Source: Saliniramus fredricksonii
GTDB taxonomy: Bacteria; Pseudomonadota; Alphaproteobacteria; Rhizobiales; Beijerinckiaceae
Direction of reading: 5' to 3'
DNA length: 64,000 nt
Assembly (NCBI RefSeq): GCF_900094735.1
Contig: NZ_FMBM01000001.1
Span: forward strand, 1,262,501-1,326,500
Program-made: the position numbers and the translations under genes
Notes under the pieces: generated by a model
What the model saw: only the letters and a program-made list of their open reading frames with translations
Databases searched by the model: none
What the model was told of the DNA's origin: nothing
Part shown: positions 28,230 to 37,386 of the stretch, one piece after another
How positions within the stretch are numbered: the first letter of the stretch is position 1
How the letters are laid out: every line of letters begins with the position of its first letter

Positions 28230-29198
28230 ATGATTCTGGTTTGTGGTGAAGCGCTCGTTGATCTTCTCGTCGATCCGCAGGGCGCGGATCTCGCGGCACG
28301 ACCGGTGCCGGGCGGATCGGCCTTCAATTGCGCTGTCGGGCTCGCGCGGCTCGGCGCCGAGAACGGTTTCACGGTGGGCTATCTCGGCGGTCTCTCCGCA
28401 GACGTGTTCGGCCGGTGGCTGCGCGCGCGGCTGCACACGGAAGGCGCCGTGCCGGCATCGGCGACCGAGAGCGCCCATCCCACCCGCATCGTCGCCGTCT
28501 CCCGCGATGCGACCGGTGAGCCGGCTTACGGGTTCTACGGCGAGCGGGTCGCCGATCTCGATCTGCCCGCCGACGCGCTCATGCTCCGCGATGACTCGCC
28601 GGTGCGGGCGCTGGTCCTCGGCTCCTTCCCGATTGCGCTGGAGCCCTCCGGCGACGCCTTGCGCAGCCTCGTTGCGCGCGAAGCGGGCCGGCGGCTGATC
28701 AGCCTCGACCCCAATCTGCGCCCGGCGCTCACGCCCCCCGACGCGGTCTGGCGCGGTGCCTTCGAGGCCTGTCTGGCGAAGGCCGACATCGTCAAGGCGA
28801 GCGCGGCGGATCTCGCGACGGGTTACGGTGAGGCGCATGGCTTTACGGCGCGGGCGCTCGCCGATCACGCCGCCGGCCCCGCCCTCGTCATCGTCACGGA
28901 TGGCGGCAACGGCGCGCGGCTGCATCATCGCGATTTCATGCTGACCGTGCGCCCGCCGCAGGTGAGGGTCGTCGATGCGGTGGGCGCAGGAGACAGTTTC
29001 CATGCCGCATTTCTGGCGGCTTTGGCCCGCTACGGTCCCTTCGATCGTGCGGGTCTTGGCGCCTGCGCCCCGGATGCGATGCGCTTCCCGCTCGCCTATG
29101 CTGCGAGCGCGGCGGCGCTGAACTGCACCCGTGCCGGCGCCGATCCGCCCGATCACGCATCGATCATGCAACACATCGGCGATGCGGTCGTTTCGTGA
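28230..29198 (+). CDS. fructokinase (PfkB family)
   Basis: The 322-residue kinase has the fructokinase N-terminus MILVCGEALVDLLVDP, the glycine motif PVPGGSAFNCAVGLARLGA (30-48), and the C-terminal anion hole/catalytic DAVGAGDSFHAAFLAAL with Asp near residue 255. Its place directly before aglA, with a 29-bp gap to the chosen aglA start, fits phosphorylation of fructose released from sucrose. The resulting pathway would be uptake by AglEFGK, cleavage by AglA, and phosphorylation here. Substrate assignment is by family and context. Confidence 0.85.
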   Translation: MILVCGEALVDLLVDPQGADLAARPVPGGSAFNCAVGLARLGAENGFTVGYLGGLSADVFGRWLRARLHTEGAVPASATESAHPTRIVAVSRDATGEPAYGFYGERVADLDLPADALMLRDDSPVRALVLGSFPIALEPSGDALRSLVAREAGRRLISLDPNLRPALTPPDAVWRGAFEACLAKADIVKASAADLATGYGEAHGFTARALADHAAGPALVIVTDGGNGARLHHRDFMLTVRPPQVRVVDAVGAGDSFHAAFLAALARYGPFDRAGLGACAPDAMRFPLAYAASAAALNCTRAGADPPDHASIMQHIGDAVVS

Positions 29199-29227
29199 GA
29201 GCTTATGATTGCGCAAGAGGCAGCCTG

Positions 29228-30889
29228 ATGGCGAAACAGCTGAGTCCGAGTGATCCGAACTGGTGGCGCCATGCCGTGGTCTACCATATCTATCCGCGCT
29301 CTTTCCTCGACAGCAACGGCGACGGGATCGGTGATCTCGCCGGCATTACCGCGCGGCTCGATTACGTGGCCGATCTGGGTGCGGATGCGATCTGGATCTC
29401 GCCGTTCTTCGTCTCGCCGATGGAGGATTTCGGCTATGATGTCGCTGATTATTGCGATGTCGATCCGATCTTCGGCACACGCGCCGATTGCGACGCGCTG
29501 ATCGCTGCAGCGCATGAGCAGGGCCTGCGCGTGATCATCGATCTGGTGCTCTCGCACAGCTCCAATCGCCATCCCTGGTTTCGCGAAAGCCGCGCCAGCC
29601 GCGACAACCCGAAGGCGGACTGGTATGTCTGGGCCGATCCGAAGCCGGACGGAACCCCGCCCAACAACTGGCTGTCGATCTTCGGCGGTCCGGCCTGGGA
29701 ATGGGATTCGCGGCGCCGGCAATATTATCTGCACAATTTCCTCGCCTCCCAGCCGGATCTGAACTTCCACAATCCGCAGGTTCGCGAGGCCGCGCTCGAC
29801 GTGGCGCGGTTCTGGCTCGATCGCGGGGTCGACGGGTTCCGGCTCGATGTGGTGAATTTCTATTTTCACGACGCGGAACTGCGCGACAACCCGCCCCTGC
29901 CGCAGGAGCGCGCCGTGGCGGGGCTGGCGCGCACCAATCCGTACGCCTATCAGGATCACGTCTATTCCAAGACTCGCCCGGAGAATCTCGCCTTTCTGGA
30001 GGATCTGCGCCGCCTCACCGACCGCTATCCCGGTGCGGCGATGTTCGGCGAGATCGGGCCCGACCGCGACGTCATGGCGACCACGGCGGCCTATACCGAG
30101 GCGGGCCGGCGGCTGCATATGGCGTATTCCTTCGAATTGCTCTCCGCCCCCTTCACGGCGCGGGCGATCCGGCGGGTGGTGGAGGAGGTCCGCGGTGCCA
30201 TCGGCACGGGCTGGCCCTGCTGGGCGCTGGCCAATCACGACGTCGTGCGCGCGGTCACGCGGCTGCAGCTCGAGGCCGATCCCGATGCCGGGGCGGCTCT
30301 CGTCGCGGCTCTCGTCACCAGCCTCGGCGGCGGCTCCTGCCTGTATCAGGGGGAGGAACTGGGGCTCACCGAGGCGGATATCCCACCGGAGGCGATGCAG
30401 GATCCCTACGGCATCCGCTTCTGGCCCGACCAGCCGGGGCGCGACGGCTGCCGCACGCCGATGCCCTGGCAGGCAGGCGCGCCGCAGGCCGGGTTCAGCG
30501 CCGGCACGCCCTGGCTGCCGATCCCGCACGCGCATCACTTGCGCGCGGTTGACCAGCAGGCAGACGACCCCGATTCCGGCCATGCGCGGGTGCGCCGTTT
30601 CCTGCACTGGCGGCGCAACGAGCCGGCCATGCGCGAGGGCGGGCTGCGCTTTCTCGATGCGCCCGAAGCCATTCTCGCATTCCGGCGCGAGAAGGACGGC
30701 GAAGGCATTCTCTGCCTGTTCAACCTGAGCGCACAGGCGCAGGCGCTGACGCGGGAGATTCTCGCCAATCTGGCGCCCGACGGATTGGGCGCCCCCGTCG
30801 CGCTGCGCGGTTTCGAGGCGACGGCCTCGCCGGATGGCGGCATCAGCCTGCCTCCGTTCGGTGTGGCGCTGTTGCGGGCGGCGGCGTAG
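29228..30889 (+). CDS. aglA: alpha-glucosidase AglA (GH13)
   Basis: A 553-residue GH13 enzyme with no signal peptide, hence cytoplasmic. The N-terminal block WWRHAVVYHIYPRSFLDSNG is typical of alpha-glucosidases. The catalytic triad can be placed: nucleophile Asp207 (DGFRLDVVN), acid/base Glu275 (MFGEIGPD), stabiliser Asp338 (ALANHDVVR). A short C-terminal beta domain ends the protein. It hydrolyses imported alpha-glucosides (maltose, sucrose, trehalose). The ATG at 29228 follows AGAGG; an in-frame start at 29195 would overlap the kinase stop. Confidence 0.93.
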   Translation: MAKQLSPSDPNWWRHAVVYHIYPRSFLDSNGDGIGDLAGITARLDYVADLGADAIWISPFFVSPMEDFGYDVADYCDVDPIFGTRADCDALIAAAHEQGLRVIIDLVLSHSSNRHPWFRESRASRDNPKADWYVWADPKPDGTPPNNWLSIFGGPAWEWDSRRRQYYLHNFLASQPDLNFHNPQVREAALDVARFWLDRGVDGFRLDVVNFYFHDAELRDNPPLPQERAVAGLARTNPYAYQDHVYSKTRPENLAFLEDLRRLTDRYPGAAMFGEIGPDRDVMATTAAYTEAGRRLHMAYSFELLSAPFTARAIRRVVEEVRGAIGTGWPCWALANHDVVRAVTRLQLEADPDAGAALVAALVTSLGGGSCLYQGEELGLTEADIPPEAMQDPYGIRFWPDQPGRDGCRTPMPWQAGAPQAGFSAGTPWLPIPHAHHLRAVDQQADDPDSGHARVRRFLHWRRNEPAMREGGLRFLDAPEAILAFRREKDGEGILCLFNLSAQAQALTREILANLAPDGLGAPVALRGFEATASPDGGISLPPFGVALLRAAA

Positions 30890-30935
30890 CGCGGTGCGGG
30901 GTTGCGAAATGGGCGCGGGGGTTGCGTTGAGTCTA

Positions 30936-30950
30936 GAACATATATAGAAC
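30936..30950. promoter_or_regulatory. LexA (SOS) box upstream of ssb
   Basis: GAAC-ATATATA-GAAC exactly matches the alphaproteobacterial LexA box, the direct repeat GTTC-N7-GTTC read on the other strand. It lies 118 bases before the ssb start codon in the ssb promoter gap. SOS control of ssb is known in several bacteria. Confidence 0.8.
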
Positions 30951-31067
30951 ATGCGTATGAGGCGGGTTTGAAATTCCGATGGGGACAGGGCCCGGGACGT
31001 CTTGTCGTTTGGCGCGGCAGGCGTCAGAACCAAGGTAACAGGCGTCAACGGATCGAAGGAGGCTCGG

Positions 31068-31598
31068 ATGGCGGGCAGCGTGAACAAGGTCATAATCGTC
31101 GGCAATCTGGGCCGCGATCCGGAGGTGCGGCGCACCGGCAATGGCGATCCGGTCGTCAATCTGCGCATCGCGACCTCCGAGACCTGGCGCGACAAGCAGA
31201 GCGGTGAGCGGCGCGAGCGCACGGAATGGCATTCCGTGGTGATCTTCAACGAGCCGCTCGGGCGCATTGCCGAGCAATATCTCAAGAAGGGCACGAAGGT
31301 ATATATCGAGGGCCAGCTCCAGACCCGCAAATGGCAGGACCAGAGCGGCGCGGATCGTTATTCCACCGAGATCGTGCTGCAGCGCTATCGCGGCGAACTC
31401 ACCATTCTCGATTCCCGCGGCGGCGGCGGCGGTGGTGGCGAGCGTGATGACGGCGGTTATGGCGGTGGCGGGGACGAGTTCGGCCGCTCCTCGCCAATGG
31501 AGAACCGTCCCGCCCGCGCCGGTTCCGGCGGCAGTGGCTCCGGTGGCGGTGGCGGCGGTTCGCGCTACGATGATCTCGACGATGACATCCCGTTCTGA
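31068..31598 (+). CDS. ssb: single-stranded DNA-binding protein
   Basis: The 176-residue SSB has the OB fold at residues 1-110 ([53 protein letters not shown]). A disordered Gly-rich linker (about 120-165) follows, then the acidic C-terminal tip DDLDDDIPF that recruits partner proteins. The ATG follows GAAGGAGG. It binds ssDNA in replication, recombination and repair as a tetramer. A LexA box upstream implies SOS induction. It sits between the agl genes and a sugar kinase without obvious functional connection. Confidence 0.97.
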   Translation: MAGSVNKVIIVGNLGRDPEVRRTGNGDPVVNLRIATSETWRDKQSGERRERTEWHSVVIFNEPLGRIAEQYLKKGTKVYIEGQLQTRKWQDQSGADRYSTEIVLQRYRGELTILDSRGGGGGGGERDDGGYGGGGDEFGRSSPMENRPARAGSGGSGSGGGGGGSRYDDLDDDIPF

Positions 31599-31629
31599 CA
31601 TCCGGGCGGGTCAACCGTGAAGGTGAGCG

Positions 31630-32601
31630 ATGGGGCCGGCGAGCGCTTGTGCTGATCACGACGCGCGTTTCGATCTGCTCGCGCTCGGCGAGCCGCTGAT
31701 CGAGTTCAACGCGGATGCAAGCGATGATCGCTGCCTGCGCGGTTTCGGCGGCGACGTCTCCAATGTCGCCGTCGCGGCGGCGCGGCTCGGGGCCCGGACC
31801 GGCTTTCTGGGCGCGCTCGGCGCGGATGCTTTCGGCGACGACGTCATGGCGCTCTGGGCGCGCGAGGGTGTCGATACGGCCTGCGTGCGGCGCGACCCGC
31901 AGGCGCCGACGGGAGCCTATCTCGTCGAGCATGGCGGCGCACAGGGGCACCGCTTCGCCTATCTGCGCGCATCCTCCGCCGCGACGCGCTACGCGCTCGA
32001 CGACGCGGCGCGCGCCGCGCTGGCATCGACGCGCATCCTGCATCTCTCGGCAATCAGCCAGGGCATTTCGCTCGCGGCCTGCGATACCGGTTTCGAAGCC
32101 ATGGCACTGGCGCGCGAGGCCGGCGCACGCATCGCCTATGATACCAATCTGCGCCTTGCCCTGTGGCCGCTGCCGCGCGCCCGCGCGATCATCCGCGAGG
32201 CTTTGCGGCTGTGCGACATCGCATTGCCCGGTCACGAGGATGCGGCGAAGATTTTCGGCACGCGCGATCCCGAGGCTCTGCTCGATCATTGTCTGGAGGG
32301 TGGTTGCGCCATCGTCGCGATGACGCTGGGCGCGCAGGGCGCGATCATCGCCACGCCGCATGCGCGCCGCCGCATCCCGGCCTTTCCGGTCACGGCGCGC
32401 GATGCGACGGGGGCCGGCGATGCCTTCGATGCCGCCTTTCTGGTGCATCTTCAGGAAACCGGTGATCCTTTCGCCGCCGGGCAGTATGCCTGTATCGCCG
32501 CCGCGCTCTCGACCACCGGATACGGCGCGATCGCGCCCTTGCCCGATCGCGCGGCGGTCGAGGCCGCCGGCGCAAACTTATCTGCTGACGGGGGCGGCTG
32601 A
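31630..32601 (+). CDS. kdgK: PfkB-family kinase, probable 2-dehydro-3-deoxygluconokinase
   Basis: A 323-residue carbohydrate kinase. The N-terminal FDLLALGEPLIEFN and GFGGDVSNVAVAAARLGARTG, the Tyr-Leu-Arg block (RFAYLRASSAATR) and RDATGAGDAFDAAFLVHL with the catalytic Asp resemble KDG kinases, which make 2-keto-3-deoxy-6-phosphogluconate for the Entner-Doudoroff route. Fructokinase or another PfkB specificity cannot be excluded. It begins 31 bases after ssb and may be co-transcribed with it. The symbol is tentative. Confidence 0.7.
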   Translation: MGPASACADHDARFDLLALGEPLIEFNADASDDRCLRGFGGDVSNVAVAAARLGARTGFLGALGADAFGDDVMALWAREGVDTACVRRDPQAPTGAYLVEHGGAQGHRFAYLRASSAATRYALDDAARAALASTRILHLSAISQGISLAACDTGFEAMALAREAGARIAYDTNLRLALWPLPRARAIIREALRLCDIALPGHEDAAKIFGTRDPEALLDHCLEGGCAIVAMTLGAQGAIIATPHARRRIPAFPVTARDATGAGDAFDAAFLVHLQETGDPFAAGQYACIAAALSTTGYGAIAPLPDRAAVEAAGANLSADGGG

Positions 32602-32849
32602 GCCGCTGACGAACCGGTCGCGTTCCGGCAGAGCGCAGCCGATCCGCGATGACCGGGTTTGTGCCGACTTCCGATCCGGGTCGTAGCGTGGCATGTTGCA
32701 GTGCAATGCGGCGAGCGGGAGCACGCCTGCCGTGGTTTCGCTCACGCATCGCGGGATCCCGTTGCCGGATCGCACGATCATCGCGGAACTCTTTTACGCC
32801 CTGCCGCGTCTTCGCAGCAGGCGTGCTACAGATTGATGACGGAGAGCCA

Positions 32850-35735
32850 ATGTCCGACAAGACCGCGCATGCCGATCGGGAATCTCCTGAGCAAGTCCAT
32901 ATCGCTGCGGAATCCAGCAGCGGGCAACCGCCACGAGCCACTGGTTCCGGTGCCGATGGCAATCCGCAGCGCGCGGATATAGACACGCGCAAATGGCATG
33001 CCGAGTCCATCGACGACACGCTGCGGGCGCTGGCCGTCGATGCGGATGAGGGGCTTTCGCCAGACGCGATCGAGAAGCGCCGCGAGAGCTTCGGTCGGAA
33101 CCAGCTTTCCCAGGGCGCGCAGCGCACCATGCTGCAGCGCTTCATCAGCCAGTTCGACAATCTCTTCATCTATCTGCTGCTCGTGGCGGGTGTGGTCACG
33201 GCGCTGCTCGGCGAATGGCTCGACAGCGGCGTCATCTTTGCCGTCGTCCTGATCATCGCCATCATCGGCTTCATTCAGGAAGGCCGCGCCGAGCAGGCGC
33301 TGGAGAGCGTGCGCGACATCCTCTCCAGCGACGCCTTCGCCCGGCGCGGGGGCAGGAAACGCAAGATCGACGCGAAGGAGCTCGTCCCCGGCGATATCGT
33401 CCATCTCGAAGCAGGTGACCGGGTGCCTGCCGATCTGCGGCTGATCAGGATCAGGAACCTGCAGACGCAGGAAGCGGCGCTGACCGGCGAATCGACCGCC
33501 GTCGAGAAGAAGACCGATCCGGTCGAGGAGAATGCCGATCTCGGCGACCGCCTGTGCATGGCCTATTCCGGCACACTGGTCACGGCGGGGATCGCGACCG
33601 GCGTCGTCACGGCGATCGGTGACCGGACCGAGATCGGGCGTATCAGCGGGCTGCTGAAGGATGTCGAGACGCTCAGGACGCCGCTGATGCAGCGCCTCGA
33701 TGCCTTCACCAAGGTGCTTTCCGTCGTCATTCTGGGCATCGCCGCGCTGACTTTCGCGGTCGGCGTGCTGATCTGGGGACGCGACTGGGCGGAGATGTTC
33801 TTCGCTGCCGTCTCCATCGCGGTCGCCGCCATTCCCGAAGGCCTGCCCGCCGTGATGACGGTGACGCTCGCCATCGGTGTCGAGCGCATGGCGCGGCGCA
33901 ACGCCATCATCCGCCGCCTGCCCGCCGTCGAGACTTTGGGCTCGGTCACCACGATCTGCGCCGACAAGACCGGCACGCTCACGCGCAACGAGATGACGGT
34001 AAAGACCGTGCGCTCGGGCGTGCGCGACATCGCCGTCGAGGGCGTGGGCTATGAGCCCCGAGGCGGTTTCACCAGCGATGAGCGGGATCTGGAGATCGAG
34101 AAGGGCATGCTCGCCCATGAAATGATCCGCGCCGGACTCTTGTGCAACGATGCCGAACTCGTCCGGAAGGGCGAGAATTCCGACACATCCTTCTGGGAGC
34201 CGGAAGGCGATCCCACCGAGGCGGCGCTGATCGTGCTCGCCTGCAAGGCGGGGTTTTCTCCCGATCAGCAGCACAAGGATTACCCGCGCCTCGATTCCAT
34301 CCCCTTCTCCTCCGAGCGCCGCTACATGGCGACCCTCAACCATGATCACGAGGGCAACCACGTCATCTATGTGAAGGGCGCGCCGGAGCGCATTCTGGAG
34401 ATGTGCGCCAGCGAGCTGGGTGAGGACGGGCCCGGCGAGATCGACAAGGATGCCTGGATGGCGCGCGCCGATGCGATCGCCGGGCACGGCCAGCGTCTGC
34501 TCGCGGTGGCGAAGAAGGATGTGTCGGAGCAATTCGAGATTACCGAGGGCGAGGTCGAAAGGGGCGAGCTCGTCTTCCTCGGCCTGTTCGGCCTGATGGA
34601 TCCTGCGCGCGAAGAGGCGATCGACTCGGTACGCGTCTGCCATGAAGCGGGCATCAAGGTGAAGATGATCACCGGCGACCATGCCGCCACGGCACGTGCG
34701 GTGGCGCAGGAGCTCGGCCTGAAGCATACCGACAAGGTGATCACCGGGCGCGAACTGGAGCAGATATCCGACCAGGATCTCCCGCAGATGGCGCAGGATG
34801 TGGATGTGTTTGCCCGCGCCAGCCCGGAGCACAAGTTGCGGCTCGTCCGGGCGCTGCAATCGAAGCGCGAGATCTGCGCCATGACCGGCGACGGCGTCAA
34901 CGATGCCCCGGCGTTGAAGCGCGCCGATGTCGGGATCAGCATGGGGCAGAAGGGTACCGAAGCCGCCCGCGAGGCCTCCGCCATGGTGCTCGCCGACGAC
35001 AATTTCGCCTCGATCCAGCGCGCCATCGAGGAGGGCCGGACGGTCTATGACAATCTGCGCAAGGCCATCCTCTTCATCCTGCCCACCAATGCCGCGCAGG
35101 CGCTGATCGTGGCCACGGCGATCATGGCGGGGCTGGTCCTGCCGGTGAGCCCGGTGCAGATCCTGTGGGTCAACATGATCACCGCCGTCACGCTCGGCAT
35201 CGCCTTCGCCTGGGAGAAGGCCGAGGGCAACGTCATGAAACGCAGGCCCCAGCCCGTCGACGAGCCGCTGCTGACACCCTTCGTGATCTGGCGCACCCTG
35301 TTCGTCGGCGCCATTCTTTTGATCGGCGCCGGAACGCTCTTCCTCACCCACAACGATGCGGATGGCGGCACGCTCGACTATGCCCGCACCATGGCGGTGA
35401 ACGGGCTGGTGATGGGACAGATCTTCTATCTGCTCAACACCCGTTATTTCAGCGCGCCGGCCTGGACGGCGGAAGGGATCACCGGCAATCGTGTGGTGCT
35501 CATCGCCATCGGCGTGTGCATTGCGCTGCAGCTGCTGTTCACCTATGCGCCCTTCATGAACCTCCTGTTCGAGACCGCGCCGCTCGATGCGCTGGCCTGG
35601 GCCAAATGCATCGCGGTGGGTATCGTCGTCTTCGTATTGGTGGAGGCGGAAAAGGCGCTGGCACGCGCGGGCAAACACCCCTTCGCCCGCGATTTCAGCC
35701 AGCCGGCGGAAAACAAGGCGAATCGGGAGGCATGA
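32850..35735 (+). CDS. P-type cation-transporting ATPase (P2-type)
   Basis: A 961-residue pump. An N-terminal cation-ATPase domain (SIDDTLRALAVDADEGLSPD, about 52) precedes the phosphatase loop LTGES, the M4 motif IPEGLPAVM, the phosphorylation site ICADKTGTLTRNEM (Asp near 372), the hinge MTGDGVNDAPALKRAD, and six C-terminal membrane helices. The architecture is that of Ca2+/Mn2+ or Na+/K+-type P2 pumps, but M6 reads VNMITAVTLGIAFAW where PMR1/SERCA proteins have Asn-x-x-Thr-Asp, so the ion is uncertain. The ATG at 32850 follows GGAGAG; the frame is open upstream without homology. Its stop overlaps the next gene. Confidence 0.9.
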   Translation: MSDKTAHADRESPEQVHIAAESSSGQPPRATGSGADGNPQRADIDTRKWHAESIDDTLRALAVDADEGLSPDAIEKRRESFGRNQLSQGAQRTMLQRFISQFDNLFIYLLLVAGVVTALLGEWLDSGVIFAVVLIIAIIGFIQEGRAEQALESVRDILSSDAFARRGGRKRKIDAKELVPGDIVHLEAGDRVPADLRLIRIRNLQTQEAALTGESTAVEKKTDPVEENADLGDRLCMAYSGTLVTAGIATGVVTAIGDRTEIGRISGLLKDVETLRTPLMQRLDAFTKVLSVVILGIAALTFAVGVLIWGRDWAEMFFAAVSIAVAAIPEGLPAVMTVTLAIGVERMARRNAIIRRLPAVETLGSVTTICADKTGTLTRNEMTVKTVRSGVRDIAVEGVGYEPRGGFTSDERDLEIEKGMLAHEMIRAGLLCNDAELVRKGENSDTSFWEPEGDPTEAALIVLACKAGFSPDQQHKDYPRLDSIPFSSERRYMATLNHDHEGNHVIYVKGAPERILEMCASELGEDGPGEIDKDAWMARADAIAGHGQRLLAVAKKDVSEQFEITEGEVERGELVFLGLFGLMDPAREEAIDSVRVCHEAGIKVKMITGDHAATARAVAQELGLKHTDKVITGRELEQISDQDLPQMAQDVDVFARASPEHKLRLVRALQSKREICAMTGDGVNDAPALKRADVGISMGQKGTEAAREASAMVLADDNFASIQRAIEEGRTVYDNLRKAILFILPTNAAQALIVATAIMAGLVLPVSPVQILWVNMITAVTLGIAFAWEKAEGNVMKRRPQPVDEPLLTPFVIWRTLFVGAILLIGAGTLFLTHNDADGGTLDYARTMAVNGLVMGQIFYLLNTRYFSAPAWTAEGITGNRVVLIAIGVCIALQLLFTYAPFMNLLFETAPLDALAWAKCIAVGIVVFVLVEAEKALARAGKHPFARDFSQPAENKANREA

Positions 35736-37270
35736 TGAGCGGATTGAAAGCGGTTCTGTTCGATATGGACGGGGTCATCACCGATACGGCCCGCGCCCAT
35801 GCGCAGGCCTGGAAGGCCCTGTTCGACGGCTATCTCGCCGAGCACCATCCGGACGAGCCGGAATTCGACATCGACGCGGATTACCGCGCCCATGTCGACG
35901 GCAAGCCGCGCTATGACGGCGTGCGCGATTTTCTCGCCTCGCGCGGCATCAGCCTGCCGCAGGGCAGCCCGGAGGATGAGCCGGGGACGCAGACGATCTG
36001 CGGGCTGGGCAATACGAAGAATGTCGAGTTCAACCGCTGGATTTCGGAGAATCCCGTCGAACCCTATCCCGGCACGCTGGCCCTGCTTGATGCGCTCGAT
36101 GCGGCAGGGATTGCGAGCGCGCTGTTCACCTCCAGCCGCAACGCCGATGCCGTGCTCGCGGCTGCGGGGCTCTCGGAACGTTTCGATGTGCGTATCGACG
36201 GCGTGGTGATGGCAAAGCGCGGCCTGCCCGGCAAGCCCGACCCCGCCATCATGCACCAGGCCGCCGACGGGCTCGGCGTCGCGCCCGGTGATTGCGCCAT
36301 CATCGAGGATGCTTTTTCGGGCGTCCAGGCCGGGGCGAAGGGCGGATTCGCGCAGGTGATCGGCGTGGCGCGCGAGGACAATGCCGAGGCGCTCGATGAG
36401 GGCGGCGCGGATATCGTGGTGCGCGATCTCGCGGAACTGCGCCTTGATGGCGGGCGGCTGGCCACGCGCACCCTGCACGGACTGCCGGATGCGCTGGCCG
36501 CGATGGACGCGATCGCCGCCCGGCTCGAAGGCAAACGCGCCGCCATCTTCCTCGATTACGACGGCACGCTCTCGCCCATCGTCGATAATCCCGATGATGC
36601 CGTCTTGAGCGGCGGCATGCGCGGCGCGATCGACCGGCTCTCGCAGGTCGCCGCCGTGGCGATCGTCTCGGGCCGCGATCTCGACGACGTGCGCCATTTC
36701 GTGCAGCTCGATCATCTCTATTACGCCGGCAGCCACGGTTTCGACATGGCCGGCCCCGGTGGCTGGCGCCATATCGTGGAGAAGGGCAAGGCCTTCCTGC
36801 CCGCCCTCGATGCGGCGACGAAAGCACTCGGGGAGGCGCTGTCGGGAATCGCGGGCGCGCGGGTCGAGCGCAAGAAATTCTCCCTCGCCGTGCATTACCG
36901 GCAGGTCGCGGCGGGCAACGAGGCGCAGGTTGCGCGGATCGTGCATCAGGTGGTGGAGCAAAACGGCAAGCTGCGGGCTTCCGGCGGCAAGAAGGTCTTC
37001 GACGTCAAGCCCCGCGCCGACTGGCACAAGGGCCGCGCCGTCCTCGCCCTGCTCGACACGCTCGATCTCGCCGGCGACGATGTGCTGGCTTTCTATTGCG
37101 GCGACGACACCACCGACGAGGATGCCTTCCGGGTGCTCGCCCGCGACGGCATCGGTGTGGTCGTGCGCGACAAGGCCGATCGGGCCAGCGCCGCGCGCTA
37201 TGCCCTCGACGATGTGGAGGCGGTCGAGCGGTTTCTGGCAGAACTCGCGGCGCGGATCGGGCGCGGCTGA
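35732..37270 (+). CDS. beta-phosphoglucomutase-like HAD / trehalose-6-phosphate phosphatase fusion
   Basis: The 512-residue protein joins two HAD enzymes. Residues 1-245 are beta-phosphoglucomutase-like (VLFDMDGVITDTARAHAQAW, then a helical cap, KPDPAIMHQAA and IIEDAFSGVQAG). Residues 260-512 are an OtsB-type trehalose-phosphatase (AAIFLDYDGTLSPIVDNPDD, AIVSGRDLDDV, GSHGFDM, FYCGDDTTDEDAF). The second half would release trehalose from trehalose-6-phosphate; the first would interconvert beta-glucose-1- and -6-phosphate or dephosphorylate a sugar. The ATG at 35732 overlaps the pump's stop (ATGA); a second ATG at 35735 has better spacing from GGGAGG. No trehalose synthase gene lies in the window. 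Confidence 0.88.
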   Translation: MMSGLKAVLFDMDGVITDTARAHAQAWKALFDGYLAEHHPDEPEFDIDADYRAHVDGKPRYDGVRDFLASRGISLPQGSPEDEPGTQTICGLGNTKNVEFNRWISENPVEPYPGTLALLDALDAAGIASALFTSSRNADAVLAAAGLSERFDVRIDGVVMAKRGLPGKPDPAIMHQAADGLGVAPGDCAIIEDAFSGVQAGAKGGFAQVIGVAREDNAEALDEGGADIVVRDLAELRLDGGRLATRTLHGLPDALAAMDAIAARLEGKRAAIFLDYDGTLSPIVDNPDDAVLSGGMRGAIDRLSQVAAVAIVSGRDLDDVRHFVQLDHLYYAGSHGFDMAGPGGWRHIVEKGKAFLPALDAATKALGEALSGIAGARVERKKFSLAVHYRQVAAGNEAQVARIVHQVVEQNGKLRASGGKKVFDVKPRADWHKGRAVLALLDTLDLAGDDVLAFYCGDDTTDEDAFRVLARDGIGVVVRDKADRASAARYALDDVEAVERFLAELAARIGRG

Positions 37271-37386
37271 ACCAATCGCGGCGGTTTCGCGTTGGATGAG
37301 CAGAGCCATGGCTTGCGCCGAATGATTCCCGCATGACGCGACGGCGTTGCGAGGCGGGGCGGCGCGCCAGCAAGAGGAGCCCGTCC

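Noticed and set aside
29153-31330. 725-codon - strand ORF opposite aglA
   Set aside because: It is antisense to the GH13 enzyme, whose catalytic residues are all present.
32826-35678. 950-codon - strand ORF opposite the P-type ATPase
   Set aside because: It is a shadow of the pump gene, His/Asp/Gly-rich with no family pattern.
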